Source: Strongylocentrotus droebachiensis (Eukaryota; Echinodermata; Echinoidea; Camarodonta; Strongylocentrotidae). Taken from it: a DNA stretch of 64,000 nucleotides. Positions 23,401 to 38,000 of the stretch are shown here, piece by piece. The notes under the pieces are model-generated. The model searched no databases. It saw only the letters and a list, made by a program, of their open reading frames with translations, and was not told the DNA's origin. The position numbers and the translations under genes are program-made. The stretch is from NCBI GenBank assembly GCA_035222895.1, contig JAVYIG010007470.1, positions 37,661-101,660 of the forward strand. Direction: 5' to 3'. Every line of letters starts with the position of its first letter. Within the stretch, counting starts at the first letter, position 1.

Positions 23401-26400
23401 TTCATGACATGTAGATAATGAAACTTTACACATAAGTTCACTCAACTTTACAAAGTGATATCAATGACTACGTGAGGGACAAACCTGTATCTACTGCACA
23501 TCGCTACACCAAACACACTGCACTTTGTCATGTATCGAAACTTCTTAGTCTGTATACCACTCATCGGTATTCTTTGCACATTGGTGACACTGCAAAGAGA
23601 GAAAAGAAAAATGTGGTTTTTATAACAAGCATTCATTGATAATATGATTGGACATTAACAACTGTATGACTTTAGTTATTTCAATCATTAATACAACATT
23701 ATGCTCGACAAAAACATGCAAAGATTGCTCTTGTTTATAAAATCAATTTTTGTAGTCTTAGACCTATCTGGGGTAATTCTATTATGTAATTTTTATTTAT
23801 CATCATCGTAGATGTATTTAAATCACATATCTTATACATTACAAAAACAATATAACATGCTGAAACATCTTGATGCATATTCTGATATAAAAAGGGGGCA
23901 TTGATATTTTAAATCACAAGGAAATCTAGATAAGCAATTTGATTAAGCAGGTCGGCGATGAAGAGAATCCTTGAATTATAGCCTGACGCTTTTCTGGAAA
24001 ACCTTATTTCATGTTAATTTAAATGAACGTTTCAATGCACACACCGGGGAAAGGAGTATATAAAGAAGGATATAGAAACAAACAAACAAATCAAGCAAAT
24101 ACAATTCCTTTCCAAAATCGTTATACCATATTTGAACGAGATAAACGCATACGACGCAGATTCTTTCTTAGATATTAGGGACTTTTAGATTTGCACGACG
24201 AGAACGTGGACTGCTCGTGTGACAACCTTTTAAGGCAACGTGATGTCACTGCCAGTGCCTTAAAAGGACGTCACATTGCCTCAAAAGGATGTCACACGTC
24301 GCAGTCTACGTGCTCGTTGTGCCAATCTAAAAATCCCTAATGATTTGTTAATGTCCTTTGCACATTAGACGTTCAGTATTTATTTAATTCCATAGTAAAA
24401 AACAGTAACATCAAATTATTACTTTTACATAAATATTATTAACATAGTACAATATTGACAGTAAAAACAAACAAATAGGAATTAGGTTGCTGTATAAAAA
24501 CCCTAAAGGGTTTGTCTGGACAGCCACCAGAAAAAAACTAGTATAGGAATCATACAAAATGATATATGGTATTTAAATAAACAATAACAAAAAACAACAA
24601 AACAAAACAAACAAAGTAGAACATAAGCAAAAACAAAAACATACATGTAGACCGCACAACCCTAAACAAATTTGCACTGTGGAGTAAGTGAGTGTTTTTA
24701 CGATGTAAGATTATTAGAAATAAGATATAATTTAAGCTTTCTTTTAAATGAGTTCAAACTATTAATAGAAGTAATGTCTGACGGTAAAGAATTCCATACA
24801 GAAGGAGCTTTATGTCTAAAAGAGTGTAATTCATATTGTTTTGTAATAGCAGATAAATAATAATTCATTCTATTTCGAGTATTATAATTATGAACTGAAC
24901 AGTTTAAAGTTAACATATTGCATTAATTATAAGGTAATAAACCAAGCTTGTGTTTAAAAAGTAGTATTGCATTAAAATAATTATTTGATTTGTAAATATT
25001 CAGTATGCTTAACTTTATGAATAAGGGTTTAGTATGTGCCAAGTATGAAGATGATGAGGCAATTCTTACAAATCTCTTGTGCAATATAAAAATGGCTTCC
25101 AATTTGGAAGAATATGTATTAGCCCATACGACATTACAGTATGATAAGTAGGGCAGGACTAAAGTATTATACAATGTGATAAGAATGCATTTTGGTAGGA
25201 TATGGCATAATTTGCTGATGACACCGATATTCTGTGATAACTTCTTTCTGACATAAGAAATGTGAGTCTTCCATGATAAATCATGATCTATGTAAACACC
25301 CAGAAATTCCGTACAATATACACGTTCACTTGATGAATTATTGAGTTTCACAACTAAGTTTTGCAAAGTACTATACTTTTGTTTCTGTTTCACAGTATAA
25401 AATAAAATATAATTTGATTTATCTATATTTAATGTATAGATACTGCTTAACGTAGGCCTGCGTCACGGACTGACGCGGTCTTTATTACGCCGATGTGACG
25501 GTGACATCGTAGAAAAGAAAAAGGGTTGTACGATAAACAGAGCAAGCAGTGCATTGGATCATTGGCGTATCAACTATTACTTTGATATGTTTGATTAGCG
25601 CATGCAGTAACGCAATCGCAATGATGCATCGTGTGTGTAACGGGCATAGGGAAATTACGTATGTTTCTCGACATTAATCACTCCTACCCATCATCGCATC
25701 ATCATCAAGTGGTTTCACTGTTTTATTCTATTGCTATAAATGGCCAATATGTGTGGTCTGCATGAGACCATACTTGTGGATCAATTAGTACACCTGTTGA
25801 TTATGTATTAATCGAGACAGTTAACAGGTGGAATACCTCGAAGTTTTAATGCCTTCCCGACGTTAAACCCGGGAGATACCTACCGCAACCATGGCAACAA
25901 CATATCTAGCGAATGTTGGTCTAATGCCAATGATGATATGAACAGGTGAAAACCAGGGACTTTGCTTCCAGGTCATAATCATTTAATGTTATGAACTATT
26001 CTCTGACACTGCTCCAATAATTATATTAGTGTCCTTATAGTGTTCTACGTATATAAGCATATTGGTTTAATATTGTACGGCAAATAAACATAGTTATATA
26101 CCTAGCTTTTAAAAGACTCTCAATTACAACGTGAGTCGAAATGGGCGAGGAAAAAATCCACGATTGTAAAAAGTAATGAGGTTTACTCATCTGTTGAAGG
26201 GCATCCAACACTCAAAGAAAAGAAAAGAGAGGCAAAAAAAATCTTAACTCACGAAGTCTCTACCATTTGGCACACACATGTTAAAGAGTTAGTAGTTCAA
26301 GGGAAATTTTTAGATCTTCTATCGCTAGAAAGTAACTGTACGATTTGGAAGAGCATCATGTATAATTTGCCAGTGAAAGTCCTTAAATTTCTCGTAAACG

Positions 26401-29400
26401 CTGTTAGCGATACTGTAAACACAAGGGCAAATTTACTGAGATGGGGCAAATCTGCAACAAACAAATGCAGGCACTGCGATTGTGTTGAGACACTAAACCA
26501 TGTTCTTAATTGCTGTTCACTATTCCTATCTCAAGGGCGATACACCTGGCGCCATAACAATGTACTAAAATGCTTCGTAGAATTCATCACAGAAAGTATT
26601 TCGCCCGATACAAAAATCCTTCATGATATTCCCTATTTAATCGGCTACTCCCCTGTCTCAACAATCCCATTGTCTTGTACCCAAACAAACCTGAGACCTG
26701 ACCTTTGTATCTACGATGAAAATAGTAAAAAAATCATGATCATGGAACTGACAGTCCCATTTGAACTTAGAATCGATAAGGCCCATCAATATAAAGTTGA
26801 TAAATACTCGTCCCTCGTCAGAGACATTGAAGATAATGGCTATGAGGTAGAACTTTTGGCAATTGAAGTCGGTTCTCGTGGGTTCATTTCATCAAGCAAT
26901 ACCCAGAGACTAACAAAGATGCTGGGCTACTTGCATAAACGGAACACAAAGCAATTTCGGGACAAACTCAGTAAAATGGCCCTTGTGTCGTCCTTTGCAA
27001 TTTATTGCGCAAAGGGTGAACCCTCATGGCAAGACTGTAATAATCTGTAATAACTGGTTACTAAATGATAATAATCAATAATAATAATATTAATAATAAT
27101 ATTAATAATAATAATAATAATAACGATATTATTTAAAATAGTAATAATAGTAATAACAATAATACTAATAATGATAATAATAATGACAATAATGACGATG
27201 ATGATAATAATAAAAATAAACATAATAATAATGATAATGATAATTATAATGACGATGATAATGATGATAATAATAATAATGATAATAATTATAATAACAA
27301 TGATAATAATAAAGCTAATAATTATTATAATAATAACAAAAGTAAAAGTGCTTACAAGTATAATAAAAAGGGCTATCGTGGTGCAACCGTGGGATGAATG
27401 CATGCCACTGAACATGTTATATTTTGTTGCATCACGTGAGCCCTTTATTTCCTTCAAAACGATTTTATATACATTAATTGAGTAAACTGAATTATAAATT
27501 GTGTATCTTTCTTAATCTGAAACGAAACCGTTTGGCATGAACACAACTACTGCTAAAGATCTTGGCAATCATGTTTTATAACATCTTTATGTCTTATATG
27601 TTTTGTATTGTATGCCCTGCTTTGGCAGTTATGAGCCATGACCTGGACTACTCTTATTATATGTTTGTGACTGTGCAATTCTTTTATGTTTATACCATGT
27701 TCCTTTATTGAAGATTGATAATAAAGTGATACAAAATCAAAAAAAAATGTCAATGAATAATTTATACAATTTACTATTACGTTAATGATATCATTAAAAG
27801 TTTGTCAGGAGCATTTTGCTGTGCCCTTTCCATTACTAATCAAAAGTAATTGTTATTTTGGTGTCCTTTTGCAGGTAATTATTGGCAGATTTGTATACAA
27901 ATATGTGAACAGATAAGGTTAGACTGAAATCGAACTAGTTCGGAGGGTACCTCATCCTCCATGTCAGGACGAATTAACAAATGATTTATTCAAGTATTTC
28001 ACACAACCACAGGATAACCTTTGAAAGAACTCTCGTGAAAACCTGGGCTAGGACATATCCTGCCATTGCTGCCATGTAAAAAAGTAAGCATCAATCAGTA
28101 ACGGAAGAGAGATCAGAACGGGAGATGAAATAAAAATAAAAGTTGAATGAACCGCGGGAGAATTTCAGCCTATAGAAATGACGTCATGTTTTGACGCGCT
28201 AAAAATGATAAAAAATTGTCTTTTTATATCATTTAGTCGTATATCAAGGTAAGTGATATTACTCACGTTAGGTTCATCAGATAGCTGTAAAGTAAAGAAT
28301 TTACAGAGATCCGACGGTAATCAAATAAAGCTCCTTCGTGTTTAGAGCTTTGATCAGACTCCAGATTGCGGGTTGTGAATCAGAAAATATTCCCCTTGTA
28401 TTAACCCCCTCCCCCTTCTCGATATGGTAAAATTACTCATATAATCGGTAGATTTCGTTGCCGGCACCTGTCACTAGAAATATCTCACATCGTCAAAGAT
28501 TTGTTCCAAAGCCGGTCATGAAGGTCAACTATATACTCAAGTGCATTCAATTTATTTATAATGAATGTTTGTTTAGTTCGTGATAGAAATATGGATTGCA
28601 TATTTGTTGCCATGGATTTCAAGTTTCGATCAATTTTTCAAAAATTGGATACAGTAATGCACTAAATAAAACATTGTTCATCTAGAATTGCTCACTCTTT
28701 GTCTCCATCGTTGGGTAAAATAGGGTATCATAAGTGATATATTATGTGCGCGAGTGTAAGTGAGTTTTTGCGTGAGGGTGGGTGTGAGTGTGCGATATAT
28801 AGGTATGTGTGTTTTTTTAATTTTTATTATTTCACTTTATGTTTAATCCAAAATATCAAAGTACCATGTATCCAGTTTTGTTAAGAATGATTTGTACAAT
28901 ATGTATTTGATTTGAGTTTGTTAAAGTGTGTGTGCGTGCGTATTTGCATGTGCATGTGCAAACGACTATATTTACAAATTACTTTGCTCATGTAGAAAGA
29001 AGACTAGATGCCCCGATTTCGCCAAGTCTTGTTACAGCTGTCGAGTGTTTTATCTCACATCTAGCTCTTGTCTTTCTTGCTTTTACAGAGGGGCCATTTA
29101 AAGCGAGTATGAACAGTGAAACGATTCAGATGATTGACCATGTTTACTGCTCGAAGCAACATCATCACGATAAAGCACAGCCATTGACCATGATGCATTT
29201 TATTGACATTAAAAAAAAAAAATGTAACTAGATAATTTATATCTTATCTCGCATCTTGATCTAAAAACCTATTTATTCAAGACGATCACTATATACTACC
29301 CCTTCACTTTTTGATAGCTAAACGTGACTAAAGGCGGGAAAGGGGTATGAAATTTGTTGATCGAATGGAAACATCTTCCCCCATATTGTAACCTCAATAT

Positions 29401-31976
29401 TGCACTATTAATTTCATCCAGATTTATCTGTGGTGTTTAATTTCCTGATTCTCCTGCAGCATTTCTGTGCTGCTCCCTGGATTTCGGGCTTGACTTCTTA
29501 TCTGTGTATTTTCATTATATTTAATTCCAACAGGAAGATTAAAGATTGAAACATCGGGGTATTGTATACGCGTTAGGACGAACCAAATATATCACGTTTG
29601 TTTCCAACGCCCGGGGCACCTCAGCATACGGGGACTTTCTCTGATATTTTTGTTGGCTGCTCCCCGGCGTTACGCCCTCTTCATTTCGCTTTTCCCACAG
29701 CGAAAACACGTTTAAGGTTGAGCGAGAAACGTTCAATTACGAGGAAGCCACGCCTTCCTATTCTAATAGGGATTGAATGATGTCAACGGCTAAATCATAT
29801 TACCAACCTACATCGTAATCATTGATTGACAAGCTGATCACTGAGTTCCTTCAATGTGATATCCTTCTTTAGAACATGGCCATGGCACGAGTACGTGTGG
29901 TCGTTGTGTAGGATATGGTTTCTAAAACTAGGTACAAACATTTATGTATAGTAAACTCTACTGCCTGACAGGAATTTACAGTTTTTTTGAAAAAACAATA
30001 CATTTATTCAATTGTTTATCCATTGCAAGTCAAATATATAACGAAGGTTGTTGAGATCAATCTTATATTACATTTTTTTTTAAATATATATGTCTTTTAG
30101 TAAAATCGTGTCATTGACATCATTTGGAGAGGAACATTGTGCCAAAAATGTTTGAATTTTTATTTTTCAAATTGTTCTCTGAAATTTCCAAAGAATAAAA
30201 TTACATCAAATCGTCTGAAGGTCCTTATGTAGATCAATATCAGTTCGCTATCACGGTAGTTTAGTGAGCAATAAAATAGAGAAAGAGAGGGAGGGGAGAG
30301 GGAGAGAAGCAGAGGGCTGAATTCAAGTTAAAGGAGTCTATATAAATTATCTCGTCTTTATTTGTATACAAAACCTCTGGATCAAGTACCCAACAGCTTT
30401 GTGCCTTGTGTCTTAGTATAAAGAAATGATCATTTCAAAATATTTGACTTCTTGATTAAAAGAACTCTGTCCTTTCAATTAGTATGAAACAAAAAAGGTC
30501 TTAAGTACCAGGGACGTTTCTATTTATGTGTCCCTGTTTGGCATCAGCATGTAGAGTAGTGTTAAGTGACAGTTTTAATCAGTCATCAAAATTTCTTCAT
30601 TTATACTACGTTCAGGGCTAAAACTTGATATCCGTGCCGTGGTATACGACTTTGATTTCATTGATAGACGAATAAACTTGTTTTCAATGCAAATGTTTAT
30701 ATAAATAGTCTAGGTCAGTTATCTATCAGTAGGCAAGGAGAGCTTTTGGCAGATTGATTTATTCAAACAAAACCAGCGTACTGCTACAATCGCATTCTTT
30801 TTAGAGAAACAAATAATTAGACCTGAAAACTGCAAATTCTTTCAAAGAATTGGAATGTCAACATTGTAAGTTGCGTTCCATTATCATCTGCGATCACTTT
30901 AACACCGCTGAGATCGTGTTAACTAACAGGACTTTGTATATAACTCAATGATGTGCAAATGTTATACTGTCTTTAATTTCATGATATATCAAATATCATT
31001 TTAATTTCATATACTGAAGTTCACCCATTTCCCTACATAGAAGTCAGTGAATAATTTTACTGGGTCTTTTTGTGTGTTCATTTATGAGGGTATCATTTCA
31101 CTGTTCTCAATTATAACGATTCCTCTGCAGGCCCGGAGCAAGCAAGGACAAACAACTGATCAAATTAAATGGACATCATTACAATCCTTGTCGAAATGGA
31201 CCATGGTTCCAAGCCCTAATTGGAACCAATTGTGTGTTATTATTCTGATGGGTTCCTTCCTCTCCAGCATGTCATCTGGACTGTCCTCATTTAGCCTGGT
31301 CAGCGGTATCACAGACATGGTCCTCTATTGGCCGTGACTGCCAACTAAAATAGGACATCGTTTGTGTAATAAGAAGTGATTGAATTGGGGGTCAACTTGG
31401 CGCCTTCTTCCCAATTCTTTTTTCTTCTTCGTCTTTCCTGACCGGCTCCTATAACGGGAACTACCTACATTTTCCGTTCATAATCTGTCATCCTAGTTAA
31501 CATCACAATTTTTTTATAATAGTGACAAGGAGGATTTGTGTGTTTGTCGTTTTTTGTAATTAGTCATCTTGATACTCGTATGAAAATGATTATTCATGGT
31601 ATCAGTAGTATTATATTTTTAGACGTTGCCGTATATTACATAAAGCGTACAACAAATGCCTAGATATGCCGTAAAAGTAAGGCAAGAATATGGTAAAGAA
31701 TATGGAGGCCTATGATATCAAAACTCTTCCTGACAAGGGTGTTTTAACCGACCAGTTGAACATAATAGTATAGCTAATTAAAAAAGGAATAATAAGATAA
31801 AGGATGAGAAGCAATGGCAGTAGTTGTAGAACTGATATTAGAAGTAGTAGGTAGAATGATTGTAGTAGTATTGTAGTAGTATTGATATTGTTGTAAGTAG
31901 TAGTCGTATTGAAGTAGTAGTATAGTATAGTAGTAGTATGTAGTATAAGTAGTAGTAGTAGTAGTAATAGTAGTAA

Positions 31977-32014
<38 letters not shown>

Positions 32015-35000
32015 TACATATATATATCATTTTTATTTAGGAAAGCCATATACTTTTCCTTTCTTTTGCGGACAAAATTATGATTTCAAAAGACCCAAAG
32101 ATGTCACATAATGGTATAATGCTTAGGATAGTGTGTATAAAATTAGTTATACTTCAAGAAAAAAATGACATTTAATCAACTGTCAGCCATTGTTCTTCCA
32201 ATAAAACTTATCATTTTGGGCCGTGTTGTCCACGTCATTTTGAGTATATTTTTAAATGCAAAATTACTTCAACACACACGATCGCTGTACACGTACCCCA
32301 TTTGGCTCAAGTTAACATACAGGAATGAAATAAATTAAGATAAGGAAACCGTGTTATTATCGACTGTTTTGGAGGGTAACTGTGTCTAAAAATGCGTCTC
32401 TTGCTTCCATTAGATCTATCGTCACTCGACAAATTGCATATGGCTGGCACAAATGTAGCTAAATAATCCAAATACGGATCTTCTATTTTCTTAAAGTATG
32501 AGCAAAGTAATTCTTGAAAAAGAAACTTCCAAAAGATATTCAGAATTCATTCTCCGAATACATAAAATGGCAAAAGCGGTTCAATAAAGAAAAATAAAGT
32601 AATTCGTCGTTATTTCTTTCGGTAACGAAATGTTGAAGTATATTTCTGTATCTTCCTAAGAATATAGATACTGTGGTATATATTTGTAAGCAACATATGC
32701 CTTCTTTCTACTCCTGAATTTAATAGAAATGCAAAATAATACATTTGGTAATTTAAAAACTTCAAAAGGATTTCTTCTATTTTCTGTTAATAAAAAAAGG
32801 AACAGTGCCAAACGCAAGAAACCATTTGCTGCATGAAAATGATGAACTATTTCCTTATCCTATATATTCAATTACGCGCAAAAGACATTGACAACTTTTT
32901 CAAATTGTTGAGGTTTTCACCACAAACTCATTATGCCAAACTTGAAGGGCTTTTTTGGTCAGCAGAAATTAGAATGAATTAGGAAAGTTCGCCACTTTGT
33001 CCTATTTTTGTCTCTTGTAATTCGCCTCTGCATGTGACATGAAACAAACAGGTGAAAACAAATATTAATTCATCATCGTGCATGGGTTCTAAACGGATAA
33101 TTTATCAACACCTCCACTACAGTCGCGACCAAAAGTTTCATACTTTTTAAAAACCAGGGGAACATTATTTGCCCCGTTAAGTGATCTTTTAATTACATCA
33201 ATTATTCTAGGCAGCGGTCTTATCCTGGTCGTTATTAACACGTGGAAGTGTTTTTTGTAGTGATTTAACGTACATCTTGATTAGTTGTCAACGTTTTCAA
33301 TAGAGTGAAATAAAAATAAAGATAACAATTTCACCTTTCCTCCCAGATGATAACAATTTCGGGCATGTTAATTCTATTTTATTAATACATTAATTAAACT
33401 GATAGTAGTCCAAATAACAGCTTGATTAATTACGTAATATTTTGAAAGTACACTTCTACGGAAGATGTGTACATACTTTGATGCGGGGTTTAGTCATATT
33501 CCACATAATTGTAGACCTGGGCCTTTTTGTCGGGGCTGGTGATAGGGCTCGGATTTGAAACTTAATTGATATGTAACATACAAAACTGTTTGATTAACCT
33601 TACGAATACGATGATGTGCAAGATCAAATTTGAGTAATACAATCTACCACTGTATATATAGTTACAAAATCTATGCTTAAGGTATTAGGTAACTTTGCCT
33701 TTGATTCTAATTGGCTCTAACTGCAATCATAATTATAAACCTCTAGGTCAAAAATGAATCCGATGACTTTTACAAGCCAATCGCATGTCTGATTATCAAG
33801 ATATTTATGATTGGAATTCGAAATTTCAAAAACCGTTTTCCCAAGGGTTTTTATACTACAATCTTTCGGGGAAAATGAGTATGGTAAAAACCGGTCACTC
33901 GAAGATTTTTACTTTCTTGAAGCACCTCACGATCATTTTGAAGCTCAATTTTGTCAGGCCTACAATATTACACCATATCATAGACACTGACACGATGTAG
34001 GGCCACGCATCTCAGATTTGTAAAACTGCAAACATTGTTCCTGCTTTAAAGCATAGACGAAAGGAGAGTGAGATTGCATGAGAGATATGGAATACATTGT
34101 AAATTTTAATACATTACGTAACCTTCAAATTACGAATGTCACAACAAAATCAAAACTCATATCAAGGTCAAAGGAGGGTGAATCCGCTATCTCTCTCTCT
34201 CTCTCTCTCCCTCTCTCTCTCCCCCCTCGTCCCAAATCTGGAAGGATCACATTCCCTGGTCTTAAAGCATCCTACGAGAGTTGTAATCTCCCCCAAGTCA
34301 GTGGCCTAGCTCTCAACAGGAAAACTCTACCGAGGGATTAGAACTCTAAATCCCCTAGGAGTAGTTTCGAAGAGATAATTTTCACAAAATTATCAAATCT
34401 CCTCAAATACAGCAACGATCGCCGGCATCCCTTCGTATTAATCTCAGGACGGAATGTATGCGTGCGTGCAAATTGGAGCTAGCTTCTGTTAGTATTTTAC
34501 CCTAATTTTCGCAAAAACGTGGCTTATCTGGAAACTATGTTCGCAATTATTTTATTTTAATTAGAAATAACTGCCGTGAGCGTGTAAGCTGCGTGGAAAC
34601 ATCGTCTCACAGATTATGTTATCCTTGGCTGGTTGATCTGGGTCAGCGAGGGGATAAGATGGAATGAGGTCAGGAACGTGGGAGTGTTAGTTCATGTTAA
34701 ACTAGCGGATACACCCAAATATAAGGGTCAACTGTGACATGACACATGAATCCCTTTAATCAAGATTTGTTTTGCCGAAAATCATTTTTTGTTTTGCTTC
34801 TCGAAGAAAATGTCAAGCCGGGTAAGATTATAGGGAAGGAATGTGCGAATATGAAACAAAATTAGTGAGTCACTGTGCAGAAAAGTGGTGGTTTCGGGTG
34901 ATGTGATATTATTACCGGTAAATTATTATTCTATTATTAAACCTTACATTGATGTGTAACTCATTTTGAGAAAAGGAGGTCGAGATATAATTTTGCTATA

Positions 35001-38000
35001 CATTTAAATAAATATGACATTGTCTAATATTTCAGATTCTGTAAACTTAGAGTAACTTTATCATGATCATTAAGCGCTCTGAAATATCATGGCTATATCC
35101 ATGGAATGTTCTTGTGCCATGTACTATATTAAAGGAGTCGCGATAATCCGGTGACACGGGTTCGAAACCAAGTCGATGCGATAGTGCCCTTTGGTAAGAC
35201 ATTAATCCTCACCAGGTCCCTCGGAGAGGACCTAAATCCGCCGGTCTTCTGGTTGCTTATTAACAAGCATGTATTGCTTTCTCAGCTGCCAGGTACAATA
35301 ACCACCACTATTACCACTATCACTATCATATGACCGTATCTAAAGCTGAATGTCCAATGGGAACACTGTGTGAATGATAAAGTCTTTAAACCAAAATCAC
35401 TCGCTTGGAAGAAGAAAATCTGTCATAGTCTTGAAAGTGTCGGTTGTCACTTCTAAAAACTTCAGAACATTCTAATAAAGATTAAGAAAATAAATGGCGT
35501 TGTGCTAATATTGTCTGAAAACTGGTAAATGAAATAGTGAGGCGAAATCCGCATGAACAATTAATACAGGGACGTCGGTCAAATATTTAGTTAGGCTTAT
35601 AATATAATGCCTATCATAATTATCATAAATGGTTAGTTTTGAAAAAATCAACCATTAGATTGTTTGAAATTTGATGTGTCATTCTAAAAATCAAAAGGCT
35701 ATGATTCGATACCTACTAAATATCAGACAGATTGTTCGAATGGGTGTTCATCTAGATGTAGATCCTAGATTGCAATACTCGAGGACTACTTTCAGCAATA
35801 CGGTGAGAGTTAATTTGTAGTATGGAAGCCGAAATTTGGAAGGTAGGGTTTTGATGAGGATCATGTTGGATTCTATCTTCAGTCATCAGCAAGAGTGTAT
35901 ATGCTACCACATGGGAATACTATCACTCGAGATAAGCCTCTTCAATATACATGTGCGTTCTATTTCTTTCACTCCGCATCACCATCGTAATTACACGCAT
36001 CCTCAAATGAAGGATCATTTAAAATTTATCTTTCAAAAATAATTTAATGTTTTGTTCCAACCTGCGCTTTTAAGCTGCAGGATAATGATACATAAGATGT
36101 TTCCATAACGATCAGCTGTGAAATAGAGCAAATAGAATTGGCTGATTAGAGATATTGGCGAATAGTATCACTATCATTAGTCCAATTGCTAACTCCCTCA
36201 GATTTCATGAGCCATTCCTTAAATATATACGTGGTAAGGAAGCCTGATTTCAGCTCAATCACACTTTTTCATTGATAATCAAAACTGAGCATTTTGTAGA
36301 ATATCAATGATCAAAAAGCTAAATGTGAATTAACATTGAGCAAGTTTTGTGAAAATAAACCTATTAGATTATCATCGATTAAAAACATTTTGCGAGGAAC
36401 ATACATGTATTTGAAACGAATCACACTTTACAAATCAGATAATACCATGAGCAAGCAATAATTCAATACCAAAAAGTTCACATAAGAGGAGAGCTAGGTA
36501 GCAAGAGGTAGAAAGAAGAGACACATAGAGGGTGTGCAATTAGAATACGAAAGAGAAAGAAGAAGATAGGGAGAGTGTGTAAAATAGAAAGAGAGAGAGA
36601 GAGGGAGAATGAAGTAGTTATGGTTTTATATAAGTATATGATAGAAAACATTTGAAAGGGGAAAAAGATAGAATAATGAGAGAATAAGAGAAAGAGAAGG
36701 GAAAAGTGATATAGAGAAGAGACGGTGTAAGAAAGAGAGAGTTTTTTTTGTAATGTGTAAAAACGATATTTTGCGATATCATAGATAATTATGAGTGGAC
36801 GGGTAAATACAAAGATGAAATGATGAAATACAACGACAAAGATAGAGAGAAAAAATAATAAGAACATGAACGTGTATTACGAAATTTTCCTTACGTTCGG
36901 TAATTACCACATTAGAAAGTGTTAAAACATGCAACGAGTCGGGCTAGAAAAAAACACGTGTGATCTATGCAGTATATGATGCTTTCATCACAGAGAAAGT
37001 CATTTCCTAGCTCATCCGTCTGATGAGAAGCGACAATACTCCGGAAACGAGATGGATTAGAGAAAGGAAATACAATAATGCTCAGACTTTGAATTTTTAT
37101 GTTGTTTGCCCACCGGTATATCCTACCAAATAGAGACATTTAATGAACCAAGGAGAACATTCATTACAGCGTGAACAGTTATCAGTCATCCCATCGCAAA
37201 GTTGTGTATTTTCGTCCCCGATTGTAATATTTTGGAGTGAAATAGAAGATTACGTTTAGGAACTCTGTGCCTGAGTCACCTGCTAACCGATAAATACTAC
37301 AGGCAACATTATACATTTTAATTAAAACAACGACATTATACACACATAACACGGATGATAATTCTTACCAACGAATTTTATCTTTTATAATAAAATAAAG
37401 GGTTCGTTCAAACTTAAGAATTTGAATGTGTACGATTTCGTTTTTAAATAATTATTACGAACCATTATATTCAACTAGCGAATGTTTGTTCACTTTACCA
37501 TAAATTTACAGTTCAGAGTGTTGTGCCAAAAAATGTATTTTGTATCACGTTTTAAGGAAAACTGTATGCTGCTCTGGCTAGAAATTAAAGAAAACTCCAA
37601 ATAAATGTATTCTTTTATAGAAAAATATAAACATCCGTGTCAGTTAATGTAAATGATTATAACAATTCAATTCAGTTTATCAGTCATCTATGATTTGCAA
37701 TCCTCTATACATAGATGTAGCTTCCATGTACGCCCTACACTTTCTCTCAAATCCTAGGTTCTGCTATCTAGGTAAAACAAATTATCCCCCCCCCCGAACA
37801 CGTAAATGAATTTAGAGTTTTTTAACCTATGACTGTGTCATCATGTTTCTTAAACTAGGCCTTCTTCTCCATGGTTCATGTCTCACTGCCTTACTTTCGA
37901 TTCAATCCCCTTGATCCCTGGGTTATACCAGACTTCGTCCTCTATCTTGACCTCCATTTGAGAATATAGAAAACCAGAAGGGAACAAGGTGTGTGATTTA

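Noticed and set aside
26106..27050. Considered as a host gene because the frame is long and intact
   Set aside because: The CCHC plus PD...ELTVP order is that of a retrotransposon C terminus; a stop codon directly precedes the frame and no RT or splice sites are present.
27002..27485. Long Ile/Met-rich frames on both strands
   Set aside because: They are artefacts of the AAT/GAT repeat following the RLE-type retrotransposon.
31710..32049. Poly-Leu and poly-Thr frames
   Set aside because: They are translations of the TAG trinucleotide repeat.
36478..36867. Minus-strand hydrophobic frame of 129 codons
   Set aside because: It arises from a purine-rich GA stretch and its Phe/Ser/Leu composition follows from that.
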